DNA of 32,671 bases from an uncultured Campylobacter sp. (lineage in GTDB: Bacteria; Campylobacterota; Campylobacteria; Campylobacterales; Campylobacteraceae): assembly GCF_937997535.1 (NCBI RefSeq), contig NZ_CALKTT010000080.1:1-32671 (forward strand), in the 5' to 3' direction. Position 1 is the stretch's first letter, and every line of letters starts with the position of its first letter. Under the pieces are notes generated by a model, which was not told where the DNA came from, made no database searches, and saw only the letters and a list, made by a program, of their open reading frames with translations. Positions 23,078-31,698 of the stretch are shown here, piece by piece. The position numbers and the translations under genes are program-made.

Positions 23078-26000
23078 ATGAGCGACTACACCCACCTGCA
23101 CCTTCACACCGAGTATTCGCTGCTAGACGGCGCGAATAAAGTAAGCGAGCTCGCCGAGCTTTTGCAGAGCCGTGGCACCAAGGCGTGCGCGATCACCGAC
23201 CACGGCAATATGTTCGGGGCGATAGACTTTTATCAGACGATGAAAAAGCACGGTATCAAGCCGATCATCGGCATCGAGACCTATCTGCACAACCACGATG
23301 ATATCGGCGATAAAAGCGACCGCCAGCGCTACCACTTGATACTGCTTGCCAAAAACGAGACGGGCTATAAAAATTTAATGTATCTTAGCTCGCGCGCGTT
23401 TTTGGACGGCTTCTACTACTATCCGAGGATCAACAAAAAAATTTTAAAAGAGCACAGCGAGGGGCTCATCTGCTCCTCAGCGTGCCTAGCGGGCGAGGTG
23501 GAATTTCATCTAAATAGAAGCGAGCGAAATTTAAAGCGCGGCGCGGGCGGCTACGAAGCGGCGAAAAAAGCGGCGCTTGAGTATAAGGAAATTTTCGGCG
23601 AGGATTTTTATCTCGAGATCATGCGCCACGGCATCGGCGAGCAGTTAAACGTCGATAAGGATCTCATCCGCCTCTCGCGCGAAATCGGCGTCAAGATCAT
23701 CGCCACCAACGACGCTCACTACTCGCGCAAGGATCGCGCCAAGGCCCACGACGTCTATCAGTGCATATCGATGGGCAAGACGATCAACGACGGCGACCGC
23801 CTAAAACACGTCGTTTCGGAATTTTACGTAAAAAGCGACGAGGAGATGAGGCGGCTTTTTGCGGATATCCCCGAAGTGATAGAAAATACCGCCGAGATCG
23901 TGCAAAAGTGCAATCTCAAATTTGCCTTCGATGAGAAGGACTACGCGCCGACGCCGCCGAATTTTAAATTTACGATCGAATACGCCGCTAGGCTCGGGCT
24001 TTCGCTGCCGCAGCCTGATGAGCGCTATAGCTTTGCAAACGATGATTTTTTATTCGATCATCTGTGTCGCGAGGGGCTTAAAGAGCGCCTTAAATTTATC
24101 GATCCGCAGAATCATGAAATTTATCGCGAGCGCCTGGAAAAGGAGCTTGCCATCATCAAAAACATGCATTTTTCGGGCTATATGGTCATCGTGCAGGATT
24201 TCATCAACTGGGCGAAGGATCACGACATTCCGGTTGGCCCCGGTCGCGGCTCTGCGGCGGGTAGCATCTGCGCGTATGCGCTTCGCATTACCGACCTCGA
24301 TCCGATCCCGTATAATCTACTTTTCGAGCGATTTTTAAATCCGTCGCGTATCTCGATGCCCGACATCGACGTGGATTTTTGCCAGGCGCGCAGAGGCGAG
24401 GTGATCGACTACGTCATCGATCAGTACGGCAAATACAACGTCGCGCAGGTCGCGACCTTCGGTAAGCTGCTTGCGCGCGGCGTTATTCGCGACGTAGCTC
24501 GCGTCTGCGATATGCCGCTTTCGCAAGCCGATAAGATGGCGAAGCTGATCCCCGATAAGCTCGGCATCACGCTCAAGCAGGCTTACGACGCCGAGCCGAA
24601 GCTGAAAGAATTTATCGACGCAGATCCGATCGCACAGCAGGTTTGGGAATTTGCGCTGGGCCTTGAAGGGCTAAATCGTAACGCAGGTATGCATGCCGCG
24701 GGAGTGGTGATCTCAAACGAGCCGCTGTGGAATAAAGCGCCGCTATTTAAGCAGGATAAGGGCGAGGATGCGCGCCTAGTAACGCAATACACCAAAAACT
24801 ATCTCGAGGACGTAGATCTGATAAAATTTGACTTTTTAGGTCTAAAAAACCTTGATGTGATCGATAACGCCATCAAGCTCGTCAAGCGCCGCTATAATCG
24901 CGACATAGTTTGGGAGGAGATAGACTTTAACGATCCGCAAACTTACAAAACGATTCAAAGCGGCAACACGCTAGGGATTTTCCAAATCGAGGGCGCGGGC
25001 ATGCAGGATCTGGCGATGAACCTGCGCCCCGACCGCTTCGAGGATATCATCGCGATGATCTCGCTCTACCGCCCTGGGCCTATGGATCTAATCCCTGATT
25101 TTATCAGGATCAAACACGGCGAGCTAAAAGCAAGCTATATCTTCCCAGAGATAAAAGAAATTTTAGAGCCAACATATGGCATCATCGTCTATCAAGAGCA
25201 GGTCATGCAGATCGTGCAGAAGGTGGGCGGCTTTAGCTTGGGCGATGCCGATCTGGTGCGCCGCGCGATGGGGAAGAAGGATGAGAAGAAGCTCGCTCAC
25301 ATGCGCGAGCAGTATCTAAGCGGCGCTAAAGAACTGGGCTTTGACGTAGCAAAAGCAGATGAGCTATTTGATCTGATTATGAAATTTGCCTCCTACGGCT
25401 TTAACAAATCCCACGCCGCGGCATATTCGATGATCACCTTTCAAACAGCCTATCTTAAGACCTACTATCCGGCGGAGTTTATGGCGGCGCTGCTTACTTC
25501 GGAGGAGGGCAATACCGATAAAATTTCAAAGTATATCGACGAGGCAAGCCGTCTAGGCATCGGGCTTTTGCCGCCGTCGATCAATCAAAGTTTAAGAGGT
25601 TTTAGCGTCGTGGACGACGAAAACTCCAAATCGGGCACCTCGATCATCTACGGTCTCGGCGCGATCAAGGGGGTGGGTGGCGCCGCGATCGAAAATATCT
25701 TGGAGCTTCAAAGCGAGGCTAAATTTCAAAGTATCGACGATTTTGCTTCGCGCGTGGACAATTTCCGCGTCAATAAAAAGGTCATCGAGTCGCTGATCTA
25801 CGCAGGCGCGATGGATTGTCTGGGTAAGAGCCGATTAGCGATGATTCAAAATATGGAAAATATCCTAGACGTGATGAAAAAGATCACCGAGATTAAAAAG
25901 GACGCCGCAAGCTCGCTTTTTGGCGAGGATGAGGATATGACGAGCGGCATGAGCGTAAGCTTCGTCGATACCGACAAGGAATTTCCGCAGGGCGAAATTT

Positions 26001-27223
26001 TAAAATTTGAGCAGCAGACCGTGGGCGTGTATCTCTCGGGGCATCCGCTGGATGATTATAAAGAGGAGATGGAGGGCATCGACTACACGCTATCCTCGGC
26101 GTTTAGCGAGATCGAGGGCGATAGCGCCGAGGTGCTTAGCGTAGGGCGGATCGAGGACCTGTCCACGCGCATGACGAAAACGGGCAAAAAAATGGGGATT
26201 TTAAATGTGCTTGATCTGCACGGCAGCTTCGAGCTTGCGGTGTTCGATAATGCGCTAAAGGCGATTGAAAATTTAAGCCCGCAGGAGCGGGAGCGTCCGT
26301 ACGCTTTTATGATTAAAATTTCAAAAAGCGCGGTCGGCGGCGCGGCGTATCAGCTGTCGTTTCTTTCGATGATGAGCCTGCAAAACGCTCGAGATGCGAG
26401 CTTTCGTCCACGCGCGGGAGTATTTTTGAACGAGAATCCACTCAAAACCTACGCCGCACAGCTTAGAGCGATTACACATACTAAATCGAACGAATTCGAC
26501 GAACTGGTGGGCGAAGAGGACGCGAGCGTTAAAATTTTGTGCGTCGGCAAGATCGAAAACGTCTTTGCGCGCACGACCAAATCGGGTAAGCAGATGGCAA
26601 ATCTTACGGTGCTCGATCTTGCGGGCAGCTTCGAGATGAGTGCATTCGGCGATATTTGCGATGCGGTCACTGCGCTAACGGACGCGGAGCTGGAGCGCCC
26701 GATGGCGTTTTGGGCACGGCTTAGCAAAAACACGAGTCCTTACGGCGGGAAATTTCAAATTTATCTGGATGAAATTTTAACCCTAGATGCCGCGCAAAAT
26801 ATCGACGGCTACGTGCCTAGCAAGGTGCGAGGCTTTGGCGGTAGGGAGCGTGAGGGCTTTAGCGGCGGCAATTTCGGCTCCGGCAGAAACTTCGGTGGCG
26901 AACGAGGCGGCGGCTACGGCAGCGGGAATTTCGCGGAGCGAAGGGGCGGGTTTACTGCGGAGGATTCCGTCCTTAAGGCGCGCAAAGAGCGCGAGGCACA
27001 GCGCAAAAACGCGCAGGATTTCGAGTTTGAGCTAAGCTTGGGCGAGCTTAGCCGCGAGAAAATTTATAAAATTTACCATCTCGCCTTTTGCGACACGGCG
27101 CTAAAAAACACCAAGCGGCTGATTCTACGGATTCGCAACGGCAGCGAGGTGCTCGTTTATCCGACCGAATACATCGTGAGTGATAATTTCACCGAAAAGG
27201 TGCGCGAAATCATCGCGGCGTAG
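23078..27223 (+). CDS. dnaE: DNA polymerase III alpha subunit, with duplicated OB-fold and RGG-like tract
   Basis: Replicative polymerase of 1381 residues, longer than the roughly 1200 usual for Campylobacterota. The PHP domain opens with HLHLHTEYSLLDG and TDHGNMFG. The polymerase core has GPGRGSAAGSI, catalytic Asp429 and Asp431 in PDIDVDFC, and Asp585 in KFDFLGLK; fingers with YRPGPMDLIPDF and YQEQVMQIV; and a KSHAAAYS segment. Near the C-terminus, residues from 1022 and from 1156 form two homologous OB-type repeats (28 of the first 56 residues identical, no gaps). A Gly/Arg/Phe-rich stretch at about 1249-1292 follows, then a conserved 85-residue tail. A long frame starts at 23021, but the -10 box at 23048-23053 and AAGG before ATG 23078 fix the start. 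No epsilon subunit gene is adjacent. Confidence 0.97.
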   Translation: MSDYTHLHLHTEYSLLDGANKVSELAELLQSRGTKACAITDHGNMFGAIDFYQTMKKHGIKPIIGIETYLHNHDDIGDKSDRQRYHLILLAKNETGYKNLMYLSSRAFLDGFYYYPRINKKILKEHSEGLICSSACLAGEVEFHLNRSERNLKRGAGGYEAAKKAALEYKEIFGEDFYLEIMRHGIGEQLNVDKDLIRLSREIGVKIIATNDAHYSRKDRAKAHDVYQCISMGKTINDGDRLKHVVSEFYVKSDEEMRRLFADIPEVIENTAEIVQKCNLKFAFDEKDYAPTPPNFKFTIEYAARLGLSLPQPDERYSFANDDFLFDHLCREGLKERLKFIDPQNHEIYRERLEKELAIIKNMHFSGYMVIVQDFINWAKDHDIPVGPGRGSAAGSICAYALRITDLDPIPYNLLFERFLNPSRISMPDIDVDFCQARRGEVIDYVIDQYGKYNVAQVATFGKLLARGVIRDVARVCDMPLSQADKMAKLIPDKLGITLKQAYDAEPKLKEFIDADPIAQQVWEFALGLEGLNRNAGMHAAGVVISNEPLWNKAPLFKQDKGEDARLVTQYTKNYLEDVDLIKFDFLGLKNLDVIDNAIKLVKRRYNRDIVWEEIDFNDPQTYKTIQSGNTLGIFQIEGAGMQDLAMNLRPDRFEDIIAMISLYRPGPMDLIPDFIRIKHGELKASYIFPEIKEILEPTYGIIVYQEQVMQIVQKVGGFSLGDADLVRRAMGKKDEKKLAHMREQYLSGAKELGFDVAKADELFDLIMKFASYGFNKSHAAAYSMITFQTAYLKTYYPAEFMAALLTSEEGNTDKISKYIDEASRLGIGLLPPSINQSLRGFSVVDDENSKSGTSIIYGLGAIKGVGGAAIENILELQSEAKFQSIDDFASRVDNFRVNKKVIESLIYAGAMDCLGKSRLAMIQNMENILDVMKKITEIKKDAASSLFGEDEDMTSGMSVSFVDTDKEFPQGEILKFEQQTVGVYLSGHPLDDYKEEMEGIDYTLSSAFSEIEGDSAEVLSVGRIEDLSTRMTKTGKKMGILNVLDLHGSFELAVFDNALKAIENLSPQERERPYAFMIKISKSAVGGAAYQLSFLSMMSLQNARDASFRPRAGVFLNENPLKTYAAQLRAITHTKSNEFDELVGEEDASVKILCVGKIENVFARTTKSGKQMANLTVLDLAGSFEMSAFGDICDAVTALTDAELERPMAFWARLSKNTSPYGGKFQIYLDEILTLDAAQNIDGYVPSKVRGFGGREREGFSGGNFGSGRNFGGERGGGYGSGNFAERRGGFTAEDSVLKARKEREAQRKNAQDFEFELSLGELSREKIYKIYHLAFCDTALKNTKRLILRIRNGSEVLVYPTEYIVSDNFTEKVREIIAA

Positions 27224-28182
27224 GTGCGGCTCTTTCGTCGCGCCAGGTTGGTAAAATTTTATTCTTGTTCGCTTTGCACGTAAGTAGCTTTTGGCGTCAC
27301 AAACAGTCATGGTTTTTTGGCGCGACCGCGATAAGAGACGACAATATTTTCGGCTCAAAGCTTGCTGCATGTAAAATTTACTGTGCTGCACGCAAAAACT
27401 AAAATCACGCAGATCGTCCGTGATATCTAAATTTATTGCGTTTATCGAGGCGGAATTTTATCTGCCACAAATTTACAGGCACATAGACCGCTTCCTGCTT
27501 TATTGCGTCGGTGAGGCTTGGTAGCATGCTGTTTGAGTTACCGCAATAACAGCTCGCCATACCTCGACAGAGTTGAATAGTTGAATTATATTGTCGCGCT
27601 AGCCTACGTTCGGTACAATAAATGGCGCGGACACTTTTAAATTTCTAGCTAAATTTTTGCGAAGTTTTACTTTGGCGAATCCCCGCGCAGCTTTAAAATT
27701 TTAAACTTTAACGGATTTGAAATTTTAGGCATAGTTTTACTACGTAAAATTTTATCGCGGTAAAATTTCGCCGAGTAAAATTCTTAAACCCCGCTTTCTC
27801 CAAGCCTTTTGAATTTGAGCCTAAATTTAGAACTTGCAAAATTTTGAAATTTTACGGCGTGAAATTGTGGAACGAGATTTTGGAATTTTGAAATTCTATG
27901 CCGCAGGGTTTTAGAATTTCGGAATTCTACGAACTGTAAATTTAGGCTAAATTTTTAAAATTTGTAGCGATAGAATTTTAAAATTTTACGCCCCGTGGCT
28001 TGACAGCGCTTCCGCTTCTTGATAAATCAATTGTTTAAATTTAATCGGTGCGGTTGGTTGCTGCCGTAAAATTCTATACGCAGCAGCGGTTTTTTAAACG
28101 ACAGCGCGCCAAAGTGGTGATGATTCTCACGCAAAATATGCCGCGCCTGCCGCAAGCACTGCGTGGCAGGGCAAGCGAGCAT
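27224..28182. other. Long noncoding region dense in RAATTY words
   Basis: About 960 bases between the convergent dnaE and hisG genes. I find no credible frame or RNA. In 27661-28000 I count 18 RAATTY hexamers by hand, often as adjacent runs such as GAATTTTAAAATTTTA. The 27480-27640 part is more mixed in composition. A hairpin-like CCTGCC...GGCAGG at 28146-28170 lies just beyond the hisG stop but lacks a T tract. Confidence 0.55.
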
Positions 28183-28794
28183 TTACGCGATCGTGCGGGC
28201 TAGTTTATCTCTTAAATTTAAAATTTCATCGCGCTTTAGTACGAAGCTGTTTTTATTGGCGATGAGGTGTGCGGAGCTTTGCATTATGGTTTCTGCGGGC
28301 TGTAGGCCGTTTTGTTTCATCGTAGCGCCGGTCTCCACGACATCGACGATAGCGTCGGCAAGCCCTATGAGCGGGGCGAGCTCGATCGAGCCGTAGAGTT
28401 TGATGATATTTACGGCGACGGCTTTTGAGGCGAAGTATTCGCGAGTGATGTTGGGCATTTTCGTAGCGATTTTTAGGCTCGGAGCGCCGTAGTTTAGCTG
28501 CGTACCCGCATGTACGCCCACGCAGACGCGGCATTTTCCAATTTTAAGATCGAGCAGTGTAAGCACGTCCGGGCGATGCTCCTCAAGCACGTCAAGCCCC
28601 ACTACGCCGATATCCGCCGCGCCTCCCATAACGTAAGTAGGGATATCTTGGTTGCGGACGTAGAGGAATTTAAAATCGCCCTCTTGCATTATGAGTTTGC
28701 GATCCTCGAAAGCAAAATCAAGCCCGAAGATGGTTTTGAAAATTTTAAGCGTGTCGTCGGCTATGCGGCCTTTGGGAAGTGCTATGGTTATCAT
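28183..28794 (-). CDS. hisG: ATP phosphoribosyltransferase, short form
   Basis: First enzyme of histidine biosynthesis, condensing ATP with PRPP. Opening MITIALPKGRI, QDIPTYVMGGAADIGVVGLDVL, and the PRPP site ADAIVDVVETGATMKQNGL are all typical. At 203 residues it ends directly after the catalytic domains and lacks the C-terminal ACT-like regulatory domain of the long form, so it is a HisG-S that normally works with the regulatory subunit HisZ. C. jejuni carries the long form, to my knowledge, so this is a difference within the genus. It overlaps coaX by 4 bases (ATGA) and is the last gene of a five-gene minus-strand operon; no other his genes are near. Confidence 0.93.
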   Translation of the reverse strand: MITIALPKGRIADDTLKIFKTIFGLDFAFEDRKLIMQEGDFKFLYVRNQDIPTYVMGGAADIGVVGLDVLEEHRPDVLTLLDLKIGKCRVCVGVHAGTQLNYGAPSLKIATKMPNITREYFASKAVAVNIIKLYGSIELAPLIGLADAIVDVVETGATMKQNGLQPAETIMQSSAHLIANKNSFVLKRDEILNLRDKLARTIA

Positions 28795-29411
28795 GCGAGC
28801 CCCTTTTTTGCGATTAAGCTTACCATCGATTTAAAGATCAGGTCCTTTTCGTAGATCGAGTTGCGAAAATACCGCATCAGATAGGCTCCGTCGCCGCCCG
28901 TAAAGTAAATTTTATTATTGCCCGCGATATTTTCGATCGCAAGTACTATCGGCTTTAAAATCCCGTAGTTTACGGCGCTTACGGTCTTTTGCGGTAGCGG
29001 GTCCAGATCGATATTGGTTGAAAGCGTCACGTCCAGCACCGGCGCGATGCTTGCGAACGACTTTAAAAGCGTACTAATACCGGGCATTATAAATCCGCCT
29101 AAATGCGAGCCTCTAAACATCAAATCCACGGTGATCGCGCTGCCCGCATCGACGACGATACCCGTCGCCACCGCCGAGCATGCCGCTATGCGGTCGATCC
29201 CGAGCCCGCGGTAGGCGGTTTTTAGCTCAAAGTGCGGCGCCAGATCGACGAATAGAGGGTTTTTCAGCTTTTTTTTCACGCTATCGTTTACGCTAATGAA
29301 AAAAATTCGCTCTTTCGGCTCGTACCGCATAAACTCCGCTATGGGCATGCTTTGCGTTACGCCGCCTTTATAAAATTTAACTCTGGAATTTCCCACATCA
29401 CACAAAAGCAT
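28791..29411 (-). CDS. coaX: Type III pantothenate kinase
   Basis: Phosphorylates pantothenate in the first step of coenzyme A synthesis; it belongs to the ASKHA fold and is feedback-insensitive. The 206-residue product starts MLLCDVGNSRVKFY (phosphate-binding loop with conserved Asp), has GLGIDRIAACSAV, VVDAGSAITVDL (second Asp/Gly-rich loop), HLGGFIMPG and FTGGDGAYL. This is slightly shorter than many CoaX but close to Campylobacter/Helicobacter versions. It overlaps the 111-residue unknown gene upstream by 14 bases and hisG downstream by 4 bases. Confidence 0.93.
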   Translation of the reverse strand: MLLCDVGNSRVKFYKGGVTQSMPIAEFMRYEPKERIFFISVNDSVKKKLKNPLFVDLAPHFELKTAYRGLGIDRIAACSAVATGIVVDAGSAITVDLMFRGSHLGGFIMPGISTLLKSFASIAPVLDVTLSTNIDLDPLPQKTVSAVNYGILKPIVLAIENIAGNNKIYFTGGDGAYLMRYFRNSIYEKDLIFKSMVSLIAKKGLA

Positions 29412-29733
29412 AGAGGCTAAATCCGTTTTCTTTTAAAAATTTCGCGCTTTTAGAGCACATTTGCGAGTTGTAAAACAGCACGCGCTTCTTGACGACCTTG
29501 CCGAGACTTGTGCTAATGTCGCTTGCGAGTGAGAGCAGAAATTCCGCGTCGCGCATTACAAAGCGAGATTTTGCGTCGCGCATAAATAAAAGGACGTTGT
29601 AGATTTTCAGATCCACGCCGAAATACGCGCCATATGAGCGCGAGCGCGTGAAGCTAGCGATATCTAGCGTTTGGAATTTTTGAAGCAGAAGCCCTTCACG
29701 AACGCAGAGTTTTGAAATTTTATCTAGCATCAA
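29398..29733 (-). CDS. Conserved-looking 111-residue protein of unknown function
   Basis: No family recognised. The product has no signal peptide or membrane helix. It is mixed alpha/beta by composition, with Arg-rich RSRSYGAYFGVDLKIYNVLL, several aromatic residues, and CSKSAKFLKENGF near the C-terminus. It overlaps the BamB-like gene by 14 bases and coaX by 14 bases, which supports its being a real translationally coupled gene. It starts with two consecutive ATG codons; either could be used. A cytoplasmic location between an envelope gene and coaX gives no clear clue to function. Confidence 0.75.
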   Translation of the reverse strand: MMLDKISKLCVREGLLLQKFQTLDIASFTRSRSYGAYFGVDLKIYNVLLFMRDAKSRFVMRDAEFLLSLASDISTSLGKVVKKRVLFYNSQMCSKSAKFLKENGFSLYAFV

Positions 29734-30733
29734 AATTTAAAATTTTATCGTCGTAGTAAAACGAGCTGCCTGCGATAAAAGACTTATCCTCGAACTCGCC
29801 ATTTAGCTCGTAGATCGCCTGGCCTTCTAAATTTTCGTCGGTGCGGATCACGTAGCCGTTACGCTCGATGATATACAGATAACCGCCGCTAAGCAGCGCA
29901 CCGCTAAACTGCGCGAAGGTAAATTTGCGCGATTTGAGTAAATTTAGCCCGCGATCGAGTAGCTCGACTTTGCCGTCTTTTAAGAAAAGATAAATTCTAT
30001 CGCCGCTAAAAATCACGTCTTTGATGTCTACGTTATGGTTTTTATTGCCCGCAGGACTTACCAGCATTAGCCTAGTGGCAGTTACGGCATAAAGGTTATC
30101 GTCCTTGTTTTCTAAGGCGATAATGTTGTTAAAAAACGGCTGGTTGCTCACGACGAAATCGCGTGCCGAGCGCCCACCTACGTTTTCTGCGATGCTGACT
30201 AGTCCGTCTAGTGCAGGATAAGCGATAAGCTGGTTGATAAATATTGGTGACGCTACGCGCGAATCGATTGCGAATGCATCGCCGACTTTATGATTGAGTA
30301 CCACTGCGCCCGAGCTTAGCTTGATAAGCATGATCGAATCATCACTCATCACTAAAGCCAAATCATCGCCGCGTATATTTGCACTGAGCGCTTGTCTGCC
30401 GAGGGCTTTTTCAAATTTTACGGCACCTGTGCTACCAACTACTTTAAGCGTGCCATTGATGTCAGTTACGACGAAATTTCCATCATATTCACCTAAAAAT
30501 TTTTCACTTTTTAGGACTTTTAAATTTTTCACCAATCCGTTTTTAGAGATGACTTCGCCGTCTTTTAGCGTAGCACCATCTTTACTAACCGCTACGATTT
30601 CCGACGGCAGCGAGCCGTTAAATTTCATATCGCCTGTGATGTTTTCGTCGCTAGGTTCGAAATACTGGCGCTTCGTCGAGCAGCCCAAAAATAAAAACGA
30701 TAGTAAAAGCGTACATATCAGCGTTTTTTTCAT
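29720..30733 (-). CDS. BamB-like beta-propeller lipoprotein
   Basis: Exported lipoprotein of 337 residues: signal MKKTLICTLLLSFLFLGC with lipobox LFLGC (Cys18). The rest is a series of short beta-repeats (e.g. DGNFVVTDINGTLKVV, DDLALVMSDDSIMLIK, DRIYLFLKDGKVELL, GGYLYIIERNGYVI) like the PQQ/beta-propeller blades of BamB, the outer-membrane assembly lipoprotein. The upstream partner is YfgM-like, the same pair as yfgM-bamB in E. coli, which strengthens the call. Two PglB-type sequons, D-E-N-I-T (Asn31) and D-I-N-G-T (Asn93), suggest N-glycosylation in the periplasm. It overlaps its neighbours by 1 base upstream and 14 bases downstream. Repeat identity is low, so BamB is a structural rather than a certain orthology call. 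Confidence 0.72.
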   Translation of the reverse strand: MKKTLICTLLLSFLFLGCSTKRQYFEPSDENITGDMKFNGSLPSEIVAVSKDGATLKDGEVISKNGLVKNLKVLKSEKFLGEYDGNFVVTDINGTLKVVGSTGAVKFEKALGRQALSANIRGDDLALVMSDDSIMLIKLSSGAVVLNHKVGDAFAIDSRVASPIFINQLIAYPALDGLVSIAENVGGRSARDFVVSNQPFFNNIIALENKDDNLYAVTATRLMLVSPAGNKNHNVDIKDVIFSGDRIYLFLKDGKVELLDRGLNLLKSRKFTFAQFSGALLSGGYLYIIERNGYVIRTDENLEGQAIYELNGEFEDKSFIAGSSFYYDDKILNFDAR

Positions 30734-31284
30734 TATTTATTGCCTCCATAGTGTTTCAAAGCAAGTGTGATTTGACGAACTGGCGAGTTGAGTGGAATTT
30801 TATCTAGCTCTGCGTGAGCTTGTTCGATTTTGCCCTCTTTTAGTAGGTCGTAGCCTTTGAGCAAAGAATCGTAATCGGTGAGTAGCACTCCGCCTTGTTT
30901 GCCGTTTTGTAGATTTATTATCTCTTTTAGCACAACATCGATGCCTTGGGTATTTTCTAGCGCCGCTCGCTCGTCTGCAGAGCCGTTTTGCAAAATATAA
31001 AGAGCGTATAGATTTATATCTTTTTGCTTAAGCTCGGCTAGCTTAGCGTCATCGCGCTTGTTAAGCAGCTCGTCATAGATCGCATTAGCACTTGCTATGC
31101 GGCGATCGCTTAGAAATTCATTTGCGTAATATCCGATAAATGCTACGATCAAAACCGCAGCCAAAAATATCAGCGGCTTTTTGTATTTTTTTACGAAAAT
31201 TTCACTTTTTATGACGCTTTCTAGAAACTGCTCTTCTGTACCAATCTCTTTTTTCACGCCTTCAATGTCGTCTTTTAAAGCCAA
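30733..31284 (-). CDS. YfgM-like single-pass membrane protein
   Basis: A 183-residue inner-membrane protein. A short cytoplasmic N-terminus is followed by KKYKKPLIFLAAVLIVAFIG (about residues 33-55), then a helical periplasmic domain with TPR-like repeats (YDSLLKGYDLLKEGKIEQAHAELDKI). E. coli YfgM has this layout, associates with the SecYEG/PpiD periplasmic chaperone site and is encoded next to bamB, as here. The start is TTG at 31284-31282, with AAAGGA upstream and a -10 box at 31317-31322. First gene of the five-gene run to hisG; its stop shares one base with the next start (TAATG). Confidence 0.75.
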   Translation of the reverse strand: MALKDDIEGVKKEIGTEEQFLESVIKSEIFVKKYKKPLIFLAAVLIVAFIGYYANEFLSDRRIASANAIYDELLNKRDDAKLAELKQKDINLYALYILQNGSADERAALENTQGIDVVLKEIINLQNGKQGGVLLTDYDSLLKGYDLLKEGKIEQAHAELDKIPLNSPVRQITLALKHYGGNK

Positions 31285-31316
31285 AATTCAGTCCTTTATT
31301 TGAGAAAATCGGCGTA

Positions 31317-31322
31317 ATTGTA
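31317..31322 (-). promoter_or_regulatory. -10 element of the yfgM-bamB-coaX-hisG operon
   Basis: On the minus strand TGCTACAAT, an extended -10, 33 bases before the TTG start at 31284. Confidence 0.6.
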
Positions 31323-31367
31323 GCATAAAAAATTTTAAATACCGCCTAAGATAAAGAATTTTTATGA

Positions 31368-31373
31368 TATAAT
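31368..31373 (+). promoter_or_regulatory. -10 element of the gatC-pilT promoter
   Basis: A perfect TATAAT in a TGATATAAT context, 28 bases before the gatC ATG at 31401. AAAAAGGA lies between. Confidence 0.7.
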
Positions 31374-31400
31374 GTCGCATTTATCAGAAAAAGGAAAGTT

Positions 31401-31688
31401 ATGATAATAGACGATACCTTGCTAAGTAAGCTGGAAAGGCTATCCGCTCTTAAAATTCCGGATGCTAAGCGAGAAGAATTTAAAGGGCAATTAAATAATA
31501 TCGTAGATTTTGTGGAAATTCTAAATGAGCTGGATTTACAAAGCGGCGAGGCGGCTATCACTACGCTGAAAGGCGGTACTCCGTTTCGCAAAGATATTCC
31601 ACGCAAAAGCGACGTCGCAGAAAGCGTCTTAAAGCATGCTCCGCAGTCCGAAGGCGGCTACTTCGTAGTACCGAAAATCATAGATTGA
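31401..31688 (+). CDS. gatC: Asp/Glu-tRNA amidotransferase subunit C
   Basis: Small stabilising subunit of GatCAB, which converts Glu-tRNA(Gln) and Asp-tRNA(Asn) to their amide forms. At 95 residues it matches family size. It starts MIIDDTLLSKLERLSALKI, continues with the helical FKGQLNNIVDFVEILNELD, and has the extended arm FRKDIPRKSDVAESVLKHAP followed by GGYFVVPKIID, the usual C-terminus. gatA and gatB are not in the window, as is usual for Campylobacterota, where the three are scattered. It is followed by pilT after 10 bases. Confidence 0.95.
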   Translation: MIIDDTLLSKLERLSALKIPDAKREEFKGQLNNIVDFVEILNELDLQSGEAAITTLKGGTPFRKDIPRKSDVAESVLKHAPQSEGGYFVVPKIID

Positions 31689-31698
31689 AAGGAATTTT

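Noticed and set aside
28146..28170. Hairpin CCTGCC...GGCAGG as hisG terminator
   Set aside because: No T tract on the minus-strand side and an imperfect inner stem; kept only as a remark in the intergenic entry.
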